Notes: generated by a model not told the origin, from the sequence alone. 64,000 nt of DNA from Paragorgia papillata (GCA_035771165.1 JAWNZC010000344.1:332501-396500), one strand, 5' to 3'; positions 1 to 10,052 are shown, counted from the first letter of the stretch. A program made the numbers and translations.

Positions 1-1442
1 GGTGTTTGAGGTGTTTCAGCCATCCGCAATTAAAATCCAATTTGGAATCAATTGTTGGATTCTCGAATATATTACAAAATATAACCCAACCGCCCCCTCC
101 CCCCCAAAAGATTATTGTCAACACCAACATATTTGGTGCCACGTGACCAGCCGCAACCAGGGTCTTTTCTTCGCGCAGCGGGTTGAAAAGACCCTGGGTA
201 CCAGGTTGGGACTATATGTGCTGGCTGTCGTCGCGACGTCGCCTAGCTATCTTGTGTGATTAATAGCAGAATGGGGTTCAACGAGGTAAAATGAAAGAGA
301 AATCGAAGTATAATCAACATGACATATTTCCAAACTGTATGAATGTCATCAGTTAAATTTTCATTCACATTTTTTTCGTGTGTACGACATACATTCACAA
401 GTTTATCTTGGGCGAGGAGCGTTGTTAAAAACGTGGCATTATATAAACCAAGGCGCCTTATTAATAGGATCGGAACAACTGAACTTGTGAACGAAACACT
501 TAACTTGGCCGCGTGTAAGATTCGGAATTTGATACGTTCTCAAATTCTGTTTACTGCTTAAACAATACAATATAATAAATAATATTTTCGCACCCAGGCA
601 ATGGGCATGCGACCCAAATTCGCTTTATTTTTAAAATCTTTCACTGAAGTTTTCAACCAGTTCAGCTAACCTAAATGTAAATAAATCTAAATATAATTCT
701 AAATCTAAACTTCAACCTAAACTTGAAGCTAAACATAAATTTAAATCTAAACTAAAATAGAAACCTCTGGCGATAAGCCAATGAAAATCCTTCTTTTAAC
801 TAAATTGACCAATCACAAAATGCGTAGTATGTCACGAGCAATGTCAGTAGAGCCAGCGGTTGTTCTATTAAGCAACAATTAATGGCGCCGAAACTATAAT
901 GAGTGGGCAAATGACAGAAGAGATTGAACATTTAAGCGAAGCAATAAGTTCTACAGAAAACAAAAACGGCTACAAAAATGGTTAGAATGGAAATTATTAA
1001 TGGTAAGATCGTTAAATTGTTTATCTGTGTTCGTTGAAAACGAAATATCTGCAAACAAAACATGTTTCAAAATTACGTTTGCTATTGATATGATTTCGTG
1101 AAGTAAACTACATGCTAAAATGAATGTTTCTTTCAACTTTTTGTCATTTTTACATATCAAATGAGTGAAAATATATTGTTTCAATATTGTACATGAAAAC
1201 CCATGTTAAATTATGAAAGAAAACTTTACTTTTCGATCAGTCATCAGTTACCGTATATGGGACATTGAAGGAAATGTCCGAAATGACAATGTTGAATAAT
1301 TGTTGTTAGCAGTTAAAAAAAGTATTAAACGAGCCTAAAAGAATACGTTATGGGCGAGAATTTATTTAACTTTTGTTCGTAAATTTATACTATAACTCGC
1401 CTCCGTTTTCTATGAGCGATATCGCTATTAGTAGAAACTAAG
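1..1442. other. Intergenic DNA, no gene recognised
   Basis: I see no convincing coding sequence here; the open frames are short and low in complexity. The stretch at about 660-770 is a degenerate run of CTAAAT/CTAAAC-like steps. A perfect-looking inverted repeat near position 154 is listed separately. The stretch ends at the target-site duplication of the hAT element. Confidence 0.6.
154..208. repeat. Short hairpin (inverted repeat)
   Basis: The arm CAACCAGGGTCTTTTC is followed, after a short GC-rich loop, by GAAAAGACCCTGG and then GTACCAGGTTG, so the stretch can fold on itself. Sequences of this type (AAAAGACCCTGG..GAGGTTG) recur in anthozoan genomes in my memory. It is probably the end of, or all of, a miniature inverted-repeat element. 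No target duplication was identified. Confidence 0.6.
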
Positions 1443-4251
1443 GTGGACACTAGGGTGAGGCGGTTAATCGATAAACCGGAAAAAACCGATGTTTTTTGAA
1501 AACCGATTTTGCTTTAAGAGGAAAACCGAAAAACCGAAAAAATCGAAAGAAAAATCGATATTTCAATAAAATCGAACCATACTTACACGAGGTTTTGTTG
1601 CGCTTACGCACATAATTGATGGGAAAACGACTGGAGAGATTTGTTCTTCAAAATAGCGTACGTTTATTGCCAGGTATTCTCTCCGATATAAGAATAATAC
1701 GGAAACTACGGAAAGGCTTCGATTCAGATTCGCACGAGCTTGAACGCATAAGCGGATCAAACGAAGATGAATTTTGATTGGCTCAAATGAAGGCGGACCT
1801 CTGCGAAGACAGGTCTAAATTTGGTCTAAAGTAAAATTGGTGTATGACTCATAAACAGTCGGAGCGTAACATGAATAATTAATCAATGTTATATCGCATA
1901 TATTTCCTGACTCCTGCTCTTTCAGCTTTGCTTTTCTAAGTGTAACTGTTCGTTGAAACTTGGAATACTTTTTTACGCTGTCCTACATTTCTTTGCCAAA
2001 ATGAGTCAAAGTGCTGTTTGGCAATTCTTCAAGAGGCCCGAAAAACCGGACGATTCTCCTGAATGTAGAGTTTGCATGCGGTCCGTAAAAAACGAGGGAG
2101 GCAATACAACGAATTTGATGCAGCATCTTAGAAGAATCCATCCTACCCAATATGCCACGATGACGCCGCCGGGACGAAAGGCAGCAGCGGGTCGGCCGAC
2201 GAACGCTAGCAACGCGGCTTCGTCTGAAATGCAGCCTACAGTAAAGAGCCTCTTTGCCAGCAACGCGCCATTGACACCTGGAACTAAGCGTCACGAAGCC
2301 ATTACAGACGCCATAACCTACTTCCTCTGCAAAGACAACGTTCCCTTTAACGCAGTTAGCCGAACAGGGTTTCAAAAACTGTTGAATGTCCTAGAGCCCC
2401 GTTACAAGATGCCGAACAAGACAACATTTTCAAAAAACAAAGTTGTAAAGCTGTACGTTGCGACCAAAGAAGCAGTTATGCGGGATCTAAACAGCGTAGA
2501 CTTCTTCGCCTCCACAACTGACATGTGGTCTTCCCACGGCCTGACACCATATATGGGGTACACGCTGCATTGGGTAGATTCTGAGTGGAATCTACGATTT
2601 CGAAATCTCGGAACAAAATTTGTGCCTGAAGACCATACAGCTGAACAACTGGGCAAGACGATGAACGACATGCTTGAGCATTGGAAGCTGAACGCTGAAA
2701 AACAAATCGCCATAACAACCGATAATGGAGCGAACATCAAAAAAGCCTGCAAAGACATCGAATGGACAAATGTGTCGTGTTTTGGTCACAACCTCCACCT
2801 CGCAATCACCAACACGTTAAAAAAAAATCCAGAGGATTGGTCGTGCATTGGGGATTTGCAAAAAGATCGTGGCAGCTTTCGGAACAAGCTGGAAGAGACG
2901 AAGAGATCTTGCCGCCGCTCAAGTCCAGGAGCAACCGGGTGAAAAGTTTAAGAATTTGGCATCGGTGAGTATTTGTGATTTATGTGGACGTGGTATATTT
3001 TTTCATTTTGCTTTTTAACATTTAACAATATTTTTTTAATTATCTAACTTGTTTGTTTTAATGCTCTGTAGATGTGCCCAACTCGCTGGGGTTCAACGCA
3101 GCACATGGTAAGCAGGGTACTGCGCAACAAGAAGGCCATTAGAAGGGTTCTTGGTAACGATAAGGACACGTCCCATTTGGTACCAAGGTGGGAAGATTTG
3201 GAAGTTTTGGAGTGCATCGATAAAGCACTTGGTCCACTCAAGGCATTCACCGATATCATGTCAGCGAGCAAATACGTCACCATAAGCGCGCTGAAACCAA
3301 TTCTCCATCGCCTATCAACGACAGAGTTGGCCCGTCGGGATGATGATTTACCACTGGCCTTCGAGATCAAGGAGGAGGTCTTGAGAAGACTTAAAGCTCG
3401 TTATGACGTTCCTTCAATGAAGCTTTTGATGGATGTCGCATCTTTCTTAGATCCAAGGTATAAGACTGACTTTTTAGCAGTGGAAGACGAGGATGACAAC
3501 GATGAGAATGATGTACCACTACTTGGTGACGTTAAGGAAGAGCTCTTAAAAAATGCTGTTTTTCTAGAGTTTCCTGTTGAAGAGGAAGATGTCCTGCCAG
3601 TGCCTGCGTCAAAGAAAGCCAAACTCAGTCTTGGAGCCTTGACGAGTCTCAAGAAGTCTGAAAAGCCGTCGCCAGGTGTATCCCCGCGTGATCTTCTCTC
3701 CAAAGAGATCGAATACTACATCTCTGCGTTTCCAGTTATCGACGGCGACAACGATCCTCTTCAATGGTGGAAGTCTAACAGAAAAGAACTTCCGTTGCTG
3801 TGCCAATTAGCAAGAAGATATCTTGCCATCCAAGCAACCAGTTCCCCATCGGAGAGACTTTTTAGTAAAGCAGGGCAAGTTAGTACACCGGCACGAGCAC
3901 AGCTGAAACCTGAGAGAGTGGATGAGCTTGTGTTCCTGGCAGAGAACTTGTAGGCTGTAGCAACTATACAATACCCGTCCACGTAACTACGCAGTGATAA
4001 TTTTAAAAGAATAACGAATTATCTTTATATACTGCATGTTTCTTTGTAATTAGTAGTTAGGAATACTTAGGATGTTATAATCAATACAATTGTTTTTAAA
4101 ACTAAAATCTTGCGCGAGTAGCGTCATGCATGTTTTTTAACTATGGTTTCGAACGCATTTTAAAAAATCGGTTCACTCGGTTTTTTCGGGTTTTTTCGGT
4201 CGGTTTTCAATTTTCGGTTTTTTATAAAAACCGCCTCACCCTAGTGGACAC
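1443..4251 (+). mobile_element. hAT-superfamily DNA transposon with 8-bp TSD
   Basis: The element spans 1451-4243 (2,793 bp). It starts TAGGGTGAGGCGGTT and ends with the reverse complement AACCGCCTCACCCTA. It is flanked by the 8-bp direct duplication GTGGACAC at 1443-1450 and 4244-4251. An 8-bp duplication with TAGGG/CAGGG-type ends is the hallmark of hAT elements. Both subterminal regions are rich in AACCGA/CGGTTTT repeats, which are candidate transposase-binding sites. The element carries one transposase gene. It is full length in structure but its gene has a frameshift, so it is probably no longer autonomous. Confidence 0.95.
2001..3953 (+). pseudogene. hAT transposase (BED-finger, ZBED-like), one frameshift, one intron
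   Basis: The first exon runs from the ATG at 2001; an in-frame ATG at 1953 adds 16 unlikely residues. It opens with a BED zinc finger (C-x2-C, then H-x4-H in the LMQHLRRIH segment). The RNase H-fold core follows, with the TTDMWSS aspartate and TTDNGANIKKA. The frame shifts by one base near 2835, just after the LKKNPE segment, and family-like sequence (IGRALGICKK..) continues in the next frame to 2964. A GTGAGT donor at 2965 and an AG acceptor at 3070-3071 define a 107-bp intron. Exon 2 (3072-3953) starts at the PTRWGST motif and ends with the hAT C-terminal dimerisation domain (SSPSERLFSKAG). Everything but the frameshift looks intact, so this is a young pseudogene, unless the shift is an assembly error beside the nine-A run at about 2819-2827. 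Confidence 0.9.
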
Positions 4252-4547
4252 TATTGCAATTACTGCAATCTGATTAGCTAATCACTGGTTACTATTCGTC
4301 AACAGTGACCAAGGTCAAAACAGTCCTTCCTTTCGGCGAGTTTTTTTTTTTTAAATGGCCGCTTCCTCTTCCCGTTTTACGGAAATTTCAGTAGATTTTA
4401 CAACATCAACATCAACATCAACATCAACAGAACAGAACAGAGGGAGCTATAGTACTTTAACGCGGCAACATGTCCAGCAAAGGCATGCAAATTAGCGAGA
4501 AAGCGTTTTGTTCATTTGTCGAAGCCGTGTTCAGTATATTATTTTTG
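4252..4547. repeat. Spacer with short ACATCA microsatellite
   Basis: No gene is seen. A short (ACATCA)n tract lies at about 4402-4430 and runs into AACAG repeats. The rest is unremarkable AT-rich sequence downstream (on the minus strand) of the RPA-like gene. Confidence 0.6.
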
Positions 4548-6648
4548 TTAAACATGCAATAAGTTCAATTCATGTACAACCATGGTATTCAAATTGTACT
4601 TAATAGTAATATTTTCCATGGAAAGCAGCAGTTCTGCGATTTCAGGTTCGGTGAGATCACTTAAGTTATCGAGTAGGTTCTCGAGAGTGCTGCTAAACGC
4701 TGTCAAACGCAATAGGGCTTGGTTTTCGTTTTCGACGAGGAGTATTGCGAAAACGCTTGTTTGGCATTTGTTTGTGCGCATAGTACAGCCACACCTGTCA
4801 CATTGAACGATGCTGCTGGAGGTTGCTTGTCGTAGTTTTTTAATGCAGTTCAGATTTATACATTGTGGATACTTTTCAACTGTCTCGACGCAGGTGATGT
4901 TCGGGGACGTTAACGGTGATGAACTCGGAAACACGCTCTGCATTTTCGACTTGTATTTCTGTTAGGCTTTCGAGTGCCCCGTCGGTTGCTTGAACGATGA
5001 TTGTTCTGGGGACAGTGGCAATTTTCTTTTCTGGTTTTCCCAGAGATCGAATGTAATACTTTCACTAACGTCGGCGAATAGAGCTTCGGCCAAATTGAGT
5101 TGCTTTCCTTTGATCAAGATTGATTTGTTGATTTGAAGGACTTTGCCACGAACGTTGATTAGATCGCCTTCGTTGCTGTTTTCAACTACGTCTTGGACGA
5201 GGGTGTATGGCCGGGATGGTTGATGTTCTGGGTCTTTGAACTGGAAAGAATATTCCGTGGGATTTGGCTTCGAAATGCTTGTCATATCATTAACAATAAT
5301 TTTCTCGCCGTCTGCAGTAAAAGTGTATCGCTGTATCTTTATTGGGGAGCGACATTGTTCACTTTCAGCCAGAAGTGGTCTCTTTCGAGTAGAATACAGC
5401 AGAGCGGCACAGAATAAGGATCAACCAGAAGTCCAACTCAGCGTCGGCACCTTTGATGTAAGCGTCCTCGCGAAATGTCGGCCTGCGATCCCGGCGCCAT
5501 TTTGAAAGTAAGTGCCACCGGGAAATTAGCCCTCTCGTCCTTGCGACCCTCGGGCTCCCGTATTCAATTACTCTTGGCCTTCTTGTGACCTTTTAATTAA
5601 ATTTATATTGTTATATATATATAAATAATATTTAGTTAAGCAAATAAGTAATTTACTTTAGAAAATGGTTCTTTGGAAATAAAATTATTTGACCACAAGG
5701 TTATTAAAACTTCAGTACGCAGATACTACGGGTAAAAGTCCGTGGCAAAAAAGTCCTGCACTCATGAAGCGGGCTTTACATTTCTCGATTACGGTGAGAA
5801 CATTTTGAACATTTTAAAAAGTTACAGGTAACACTACGATTTGAAATATATACCGAATGAAAGCTTATAAAATTTCTAACAACATACGTACTCGATGTAT
5901 TTCAACAATGCGTAGTTCCGAAAATTTTAGCCATCTTCTATAAACAAATGTGGAGTTTATACAATTCTGGATTATGCCGACAGCTTCGTGAGTGCAGGAC
6001 TTTTTTGCCACGGAGTTTTACCCGTAGTATCCGCGTACTGAAGTTTTAATAACCCCGTGGTCAAAGAATTTCATATCCAAAGAATCGTTTTCTAAAGTAA
6101 ATTACTTATTTACTTAACTAAATATTATTTATATATATAGATAATAATATGAAGTTAATTAAAAGGTCACAAGACGGCAAAGAGTAATTGATTACAGGAG
6201 CCCGAGGGTCGCAAGGACGAGAAGGCTAATTTTCCGGGGACACTTACTTTCAAAATGGCCGACTGGCGCATGCGCATAAAAATAATGGGACACTTTTTTC
6301 CGCGAGTTGGACTTCTGGTTGATCCTTATTCTGTGAGAGCGGGTTGATTTGGTGTACATGACGTCTGTAACGTTACGGTGTACAATAGTTCATAGTGTTT
6401 TTCTTATTTCGTCTCGAATCAGATAGGTCGTGTACATACGCGATGATAGAGGACCCATCGCTGCTGTAGTCGGTTCGGCTCGATGCTGGTCCTGATGCTG
6501 AACTTGATATTGGCGATGTTTGTGTCATAGACGGTTCTTCAGAGTTCTCTGATTTCTTCGGACTTGTTGTTCTTGGCTGAGCTGGAAGAACGTTTCTGGT
6601 GGTTTTCTGTTGGTTAGCTTTCCCACGAGTTCTGCCTTTAGTGGACAT
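4548..6648 (-). pseudogene. RPA-like OB-fold single-strand DNA-binding protein, broken by an insertion
   Basis: On the minus strand the gene begins at the ATG 6648-6646 (MSTKGRTRGKA) with a Ser/Pro-rich tail and then SSIIAYVHDLS, the start of an OB-fold segment. The frame is lost near 6373. Coding sequence resumes on the far side of a 928-bp foldback insertion, at about 5406, and reads through ADGEKIIVND and the OB-fold-like YTLVQDVVENSNEGDLINVRGKVLQINKS to 4962. A third piece (4943-4548) holds a zinc-ribbon-like CINLNC..VQCDRCG region, as in the C-terminal domain of RPA70. Frame changes join all three pieces, so this copy is dead. RPA-like genes are carried by some Helitrons, and a Helentron lies in this window, but no link between them can be shown here. 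Its TATA promoter now lies beyond the Polinton at about 25580. Confidence 0.75.
5401..6342. mobile_element. Foldback (long inverted repeat) element, non-coding
   Basis: The element spans 5408-6335 (928 bp). It starts CACAGAATAAGGATCAACCA and ends with the reverse complement. The inverted arms are about 350 bp each, from 5408 to about 5770 and from about 5980 to 6335. The arms pair over matching blocks such as TTTTGCCACGG..TTTTACCCGTAGTAT and TAAATTACTTATTTACTTAACTAAATA. It is flanked by the 7-bp direct repeat AGAGCGG (5401-5407 and 6336-6342). It has no coding capacity and sits inside the RPA-like gene. A relative lies at 37037-37634. Confidence 0.85.
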
Positions 6649-6649
6649 G

Positions 6650-7080
6650 AGTAGTGTCAAAAGGCCGATCCTGGGACATTTTTGAAAAATATTTTAAAAG
6701 CCCCCTCCTGAAAATTTTAATTTCTTTTTTTCAAAATGGCTACCGATCCTGGGACATGTTTGAAAAATATTTTAAAAGCCCCCCTCCTGAAAATTCTTAG
6801 GCTGCCAAGGATTTTTAAAATGGCTGCCGAAATATTTACCAAAAATTATTTTTAAGAATTTTAAAATATTTATCAAAAATTATTTTTAAGAATTTTAAAA
6901 TGGCTGCCGAAATATTTGCCAAAAATTATTTTTAAGAATTTTAAAATGGCTTCCAAATATTTTTTCGAACCCACCCAAAAAAATATTTCAAAATAACCCC
7001 CCTGAAATTATTTTCAAAATGGCTGCCGCTCGGGTTCAAAATGGCTGCCGAAATATTTTCAAAATGGCTGCCGAAATATT
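6650..7080 (+). repeat. Left terminal inverted repeat of the Polinton
   Basis: This matches the right end (25087-25531, inverted) almost base for base from 6650 to about 7025; beyond that the two ends differ in repeat number. Visible differences include GCCCCCCTCC versus GCCCTCCTCC and GCTCGGG versus GCTGGGG. The repeat is itself built of short internal repeats. ATCCTGGGACAT..GAAAAATATTTTAAAAGCCC occurs twice, and AAAATGGCTGCC-type blocks recur about ten times, continuing past the end of the repeat to about 7140. Confidence 0.95.
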
Positions 7081-7172
7081 TACCAAAATGGCTACCGAAA
7101 TATTTTTTGAAATGGCTGCCAAGGATTTTCAAAATGGCTCAGCTGGGGATTTAATAAATTTTTATAAATAAA

Positions 7173-7373
7173 ATGAAACCACAACAAAAGAATATGTGCC
7201 CAGAAAAAGAAAAATGTATTTGGGTGGGTTTTACAAAATATCCAGGTGGAAAACCAAACATTATATATTTTAACAAAAGTACAAATCCTGACAACATTTG
7301 TAATTATATTCATCCTAAAGAAACAGAAGTTCAAATGTTAGTTAGAACAGGGGTGTATGATACAGTTTGGTAA
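7173..7373 (+). CDS. Small Cys-containing protein, unknown
   Basis: This 66-residue reading frame is the first gene inside the left terminal repeat. It starts in the TATAAATAAAATG context shared by other genes of the element. It contains two cysteines early (CPEKEKC) and a C-x3-H near residue 50, so a small zinc-binding fold is possible but does not match a standard spacing. I do not recognise a family. Position next to the terminus and before the C2H2 gene suggests an early or regulatory role, which is inference only. Confidence 0.55.
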   Translation: MKPQQKNMCPEKEKCIWVGFTKYPGGKPNIIYFNKSTNPDNICNYIHPKETEVQMLVRTGVYDTVW

Positions 7374-7423
7374 TCGAAAAAAAACCAACCCCCAAAAAAT
7401 AAAATAAAAGAAGAACCAATAAA

Positions 7424-7666
7424 ATGAAATTTAATAAGACCAAGAAATATGTTACTGGAGGGACACCGGGTTGTTCATATGAATGCTTTGAATGTCAAAA
7501 ACCATTTTTTTCAAAAACAGCATTTAGACTACATTTCAAAGTTGCTCATAAAGAAGAAATGAAAAAAATAGTGGAATTTTGTGCTAAATGTAACAAAGTT
7601 TTTGATACAAAATCTAATGCAATAAAATGCGCAAAAACCCACCAAAAAAAGATTAAAAGGACATAA
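7424..7666 (+). CDS. Paired C2H2 zinc-finger protein, left end
   Basis: This 80-residue basic protein has two zinc-finger units: C-x2-C..H-x4-H in the YECFECQKPFF..LHFKVAH segment, and a second C-x2-C (FCAKCNKVF) followed by histidine near the C-terminus. It is related in layout to the 82-residue protein at 24734-24982 on the opposite strand at the other end of the element. The two genes therefore face inward from both ends. Such small C2H2 proteins would most simply bind DNA, perhaps the repetitive termini or promoters. The start lies in an AATAAAATG context. Confidence 0.8.
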   Translation: MKFNKTKKYVTGGTPGCSYECFECQKPFFSKTAFRLHFKVAHKEEMKKIVEFCAKCNKVFDTKSNAIKCAKTHQKKIKRT

Positions 7667-7708
7667 ATTATAAATATAATTTTTAAACACCATTTTAAAA
7701 TTTTCAAG

Positions 7709-7733
7709 ATTTCTTATTTTAAAAATAAGAAAT
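7709..7733. terminator. Intergenic hairpin between zinc-finger gene and first fibre gene
   Basis: ATTTCTTATTTT is followed directly by AAAAATAAGAAAT, a near-perfect palindrome. It lies 16 bp before the next start codon. It is one of at least nine similar hairpins between genes of the element and may mark mRNA 3' ends or be a regulatory fold. Confidence 0.5.
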
Positions 7734-7748
7734 TTTTATAAATAAACA

Positions 7749-8576
7749 ATGAGTTACTTCTATGGTTATGGCGGACGCCATCATTTTGCACAACATAGCG
7801 ATACCGACAAGAAAATTAGAGAAATTGAAAGGAAGTTAAAAAACCTTTCCCTGGAAGGCGGAGGCGAAAACTACAAAACTGTTTTTGATATCAACTTAAC
7901 AACTGCTGTTAAAACCTTTGAGACTGTTAACGGTGTAAAAAGGGTAACCCAAGCACGGAATGGAAAATCCTGTTTATGGCAGAATGATAAAACCCATGCC
8001 CCAACATTTGGTTCAGATGCCGCCGGTTCAGGCAAAGATTACATTGAAAACAAGGGAGGAAACTACATGTGTTTTGTTTGTCCCGAAATGCAGTTTGGCG
8101 ATGTTTCTGTTTTTGTTGTTTTAACGGTGGTAGACACATCGGTTTCTGGTTATTGTTGCTATCTTATTGGGAATGATAATGGTGGTTGGGACAAAAGTGT
8201 TTCCTTTAAACCATACTCCTACTCCAAATTAATTATTGGTGGTATTGAAGATGGTAACGGTAAAACTATAATTATGAACGCCGGGCACAGCATTCTTAGC
8301 AAACACATTATGTCGTGCCATTGGTTGGGTCCGGGAGGAATAATATATTTAAATGGAAAAAAACTAACAGGATCAGAATTCAACCCGGATTTGACAGACA
8401 TAGGTAGTCCTTTTGGATCTGTATTTTTAAATGAAAGATTTAATGGGACCCCTTCCCCCGATAATGAACTGAAGGGGAAAATATATGGGTTTAAAGTTGT
8501 GTATGGAGCATTAACTCCAACCGATATTGTAAAAATTAATAAGGATATGATGAAAGAATATGGAAACTTTGTATAA
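7749..8576 (+). CDS. Fibre-like protein with LamG/concanavalin-like domain
   Basis: This 275-residue protein has the short N-terminal peptide MSYFYGYGG, a brief helical stretch (DKKIREIERKLKNLSL, residues about 20-35), then a beta-rich domain. The C-terminal segment GKIYGFKVVYGALTPTDIVKI resembles the last strand and helix of LamG/pentraxin-type jelly rolls. The next gene begins with nearly the same N-terminal peptide, so both probably attach to the same site on the capsid. By analogy with adenovirus fibres, which use a conserved N-terminal peptide to dock to the penton base, I infer a trimeric spike or receptor-binding role. The start context TATAAATAAACAATG is identical to that of the following gene. 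Confidence 0.65.
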   Translation: MSYFYGYGGRHHFAQHSDTDKKIREIERKLKNLSLEGGGENYKTVFDINLTTAVKTFETVNGVKRVTQARNGKSCLWQNDKTHAPTFGSDAAGSGKDYIENKGGNYMCFVCPEMQFGDVSVFVVLTVVDTSVSGYCCYLIGNDNGGWDKSVSFKPYSYSKLIIGGIEDGNGKTIIMNAGHSILSKHIMSCHWLGPGGIIYLNGKKLTGSEFNPDLTDIGSPFGSVFLNERFNGTPSPDNELKGKIYGFKVVYGALTPTDIVKINKDMMKEYGNFV

Positions 8577-8583
8577 ATAAACA

Positions 8584-9735
8584 ATGAGTTATTACTATGG
8601 ATATGAAGATCCGGATTACTCCAGTTATGGAGGAGGAGCCGAAGGACCCCAAGGAGATACAGGTGCAAAAGGGGATACAGGCCCCCAAGGGGATACAGGC
8701 CCACAAGGAGACAAAGGAAATAAGGGGGACAAAGGAGACAAAGGCGACAAAGGAAACACCGGAGCAACAGCAGCAAAAGGGGACAAAGGAGACAAAGGAC
8801 TAACAGGTTCCAAAGGGGACAAAGGAGATAGAGGTTCCACGGGTGGAACAGCTGCAAAAGGAGACAAAGGAGACAAAGGAGATCATGGTATTAGAGGACC
8901 TCAAGGACTTAAAGGAGACAGAGGAGACAGGGGATTAGCAGGTGCAACAGGTGCAGCAGGTTCCAAAGGGGACAAAGGAGACCATGGAACCATGGGAACA
9001 AAAGGTTCCAAAGGAGACAAGGGAGACAAAGGCGACAAGGGAATGGCAGGCGCAACAGCTCAAAAAGGAGACAAAGGAGATCATGGTGATGATGGAGCAA
9101 AAGGAAACAAAGGAGACACTGGAGCAACAGGTTCCAAAGGAGACAAAGGGGACAAAGGAGATAGAGGAGTTCAAGGACTTCCAGGACCAAAAGGATCAAC
9201 TGGACAAAGAGGTATTAGAGGGTTGAGAGGTGTTACTGGAGCCACAGGACAAGCTGGAAATTTTACACAAGTAACAAAGTATAGAAAAGGTAGTGGGAAA
9301 ACAAGCTATAAAGCAGGTAGTTGGGATAACACAAATAACAACAGCACTTTGTTAACATTTACCGTAACAAATTCTGGAAAATATTTGGTTAAGTATTGGT
9401 TTACACTAGAACCAGATGGGCACAAAATAGATCAACAAAGTAAGACATCTTCATGGTATGCTTCTTCATATAGATCATATTTTGACCTTAAAACAGATCT
9501 TTACCATGGAGATGTTAGCATAAGATCAAACAAACTTGCAGATTTGGAAGTTTTAACCATGGGTAAAACATATAGCGAAACACACCCCCACCATATATTT
9601 TGCGAAGGCATTGCATCCTTAATAAAGGGAACCAAAGTATCTTTGCATTGTTATTCTGGTTCTGTTGGAGATGACTATACCTTTCTGTTTTTTGATGTTA
9701 GGGATGTTGAAATTAACATACTTAAGATTAACTAG
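8584..9735 (+). CDS. Collagen-like fibre protein with globular C-terminal head
   Basis: This 383-residue protein starts MSYYYGYEDPDYSSYGGG, matching the N-terminus of the preceding protein. It then has about 65-70 uninterrupted-looking Gly-X-Y triplets (residues about 21-225, rich in GDKGDKG). A C-terminal beta-rich domain of about 155 residues follows and may be C1q/TNF-like. The collagen part would form a trimeric stalk and the head a receptor-binding knob. It starts 7 bp after the stop of the previous gene. Collagen-like fibres are known in large DNA viruses and some Polintons. The call as a virion spike is inference from architecture. Confidence 0.8.
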   Translation: MSYYYGYEDPDYSSYGGGAEGPQGDTGAKGDTGPQGDTGPQGDKGNKGDKGDKGDKGNTGATAAKGDKGDKGLTGSKGDKGDRGSTGGTAAKGDKGDKGDHGIRGPQGLKGDRGDRGLAGATGAAGSKGDKGDHGTMGTKGSKGDKGDKGDKGMAGATAQKGDKGDHGDDGAKGNKGDTGATGSKGDKGDKGDRGVQGLPGPKGSTGQRGIRGLRGVTGATGQAGNFTQVTKYRKGSGKTSYKAGSWDNTNNNSTLLTFTVTNSGKYLVKYWFTLEPDGHKIDQQSKTSSWYASSYRSYFDLKTDLYHGDVSIRSNKLADLEVLTMGKTYSETHPHHIFCEGIASLIKGTKVSLHCYSGSVGDDYTFLFFDVRDVEINILKIN

Positions 9736-10052
9736 TTGTTAAGGATGTTAAACAAATTTAAACTAGTTGTTGAACTAGTTGTTTAAACAAATCCAGCTAG
9801 TTGTTTAAACAAATCCAGCTAGTTGTTTAAGCTAGTTGTTAAACAAATTTTAACAAAAAATAACAAATTCCAGCTAGTTGTTTAAGCTAGTTGTTGTCGT
9901 CTTCGACTCCGCTTCGCAACAAATTCCAACAAAAAATAACAAATTTAAGCTAGTTGTTTAACCAAAAAATAACAAAAAAATAACAAAATTCCAGCTAGTT
10001 GTTAAACAAATTACAGCAAAAAATAACAAATTCCAACAAAACACCATAATAA
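9736..10052. repeat. AT-rich intergenic repeat tract (CTAGTTGTTTAA units)
   Basis: About ten copies of (AG)CTAGTTGTT(TAA) are interspersed with AACAAATTCCA and AACAAAAAATAACAAAT steps. This is the largest non-coding interval inside the element and separates the fibre genes from the structural block. CTAG-centred and TTGTTTAAACAA blocks give many short palindromes. It could be a replication, recombination or transcription-end region, but nothing in the sequence decides between these. Confidence 0.7.

Noticed and set aside
2006..2758. Minus-strand frames within the hAT transposase
   Set aside because: Antisense shadows of a clear transposase exon.
8597..9226. Long open frames in other phases and on the other strand across the collagen gene
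   Set aside because: They are shadows of the Gly-X-Y codon repeat; only the phase starting at 8584 gives a stalk with non-repetitive head.
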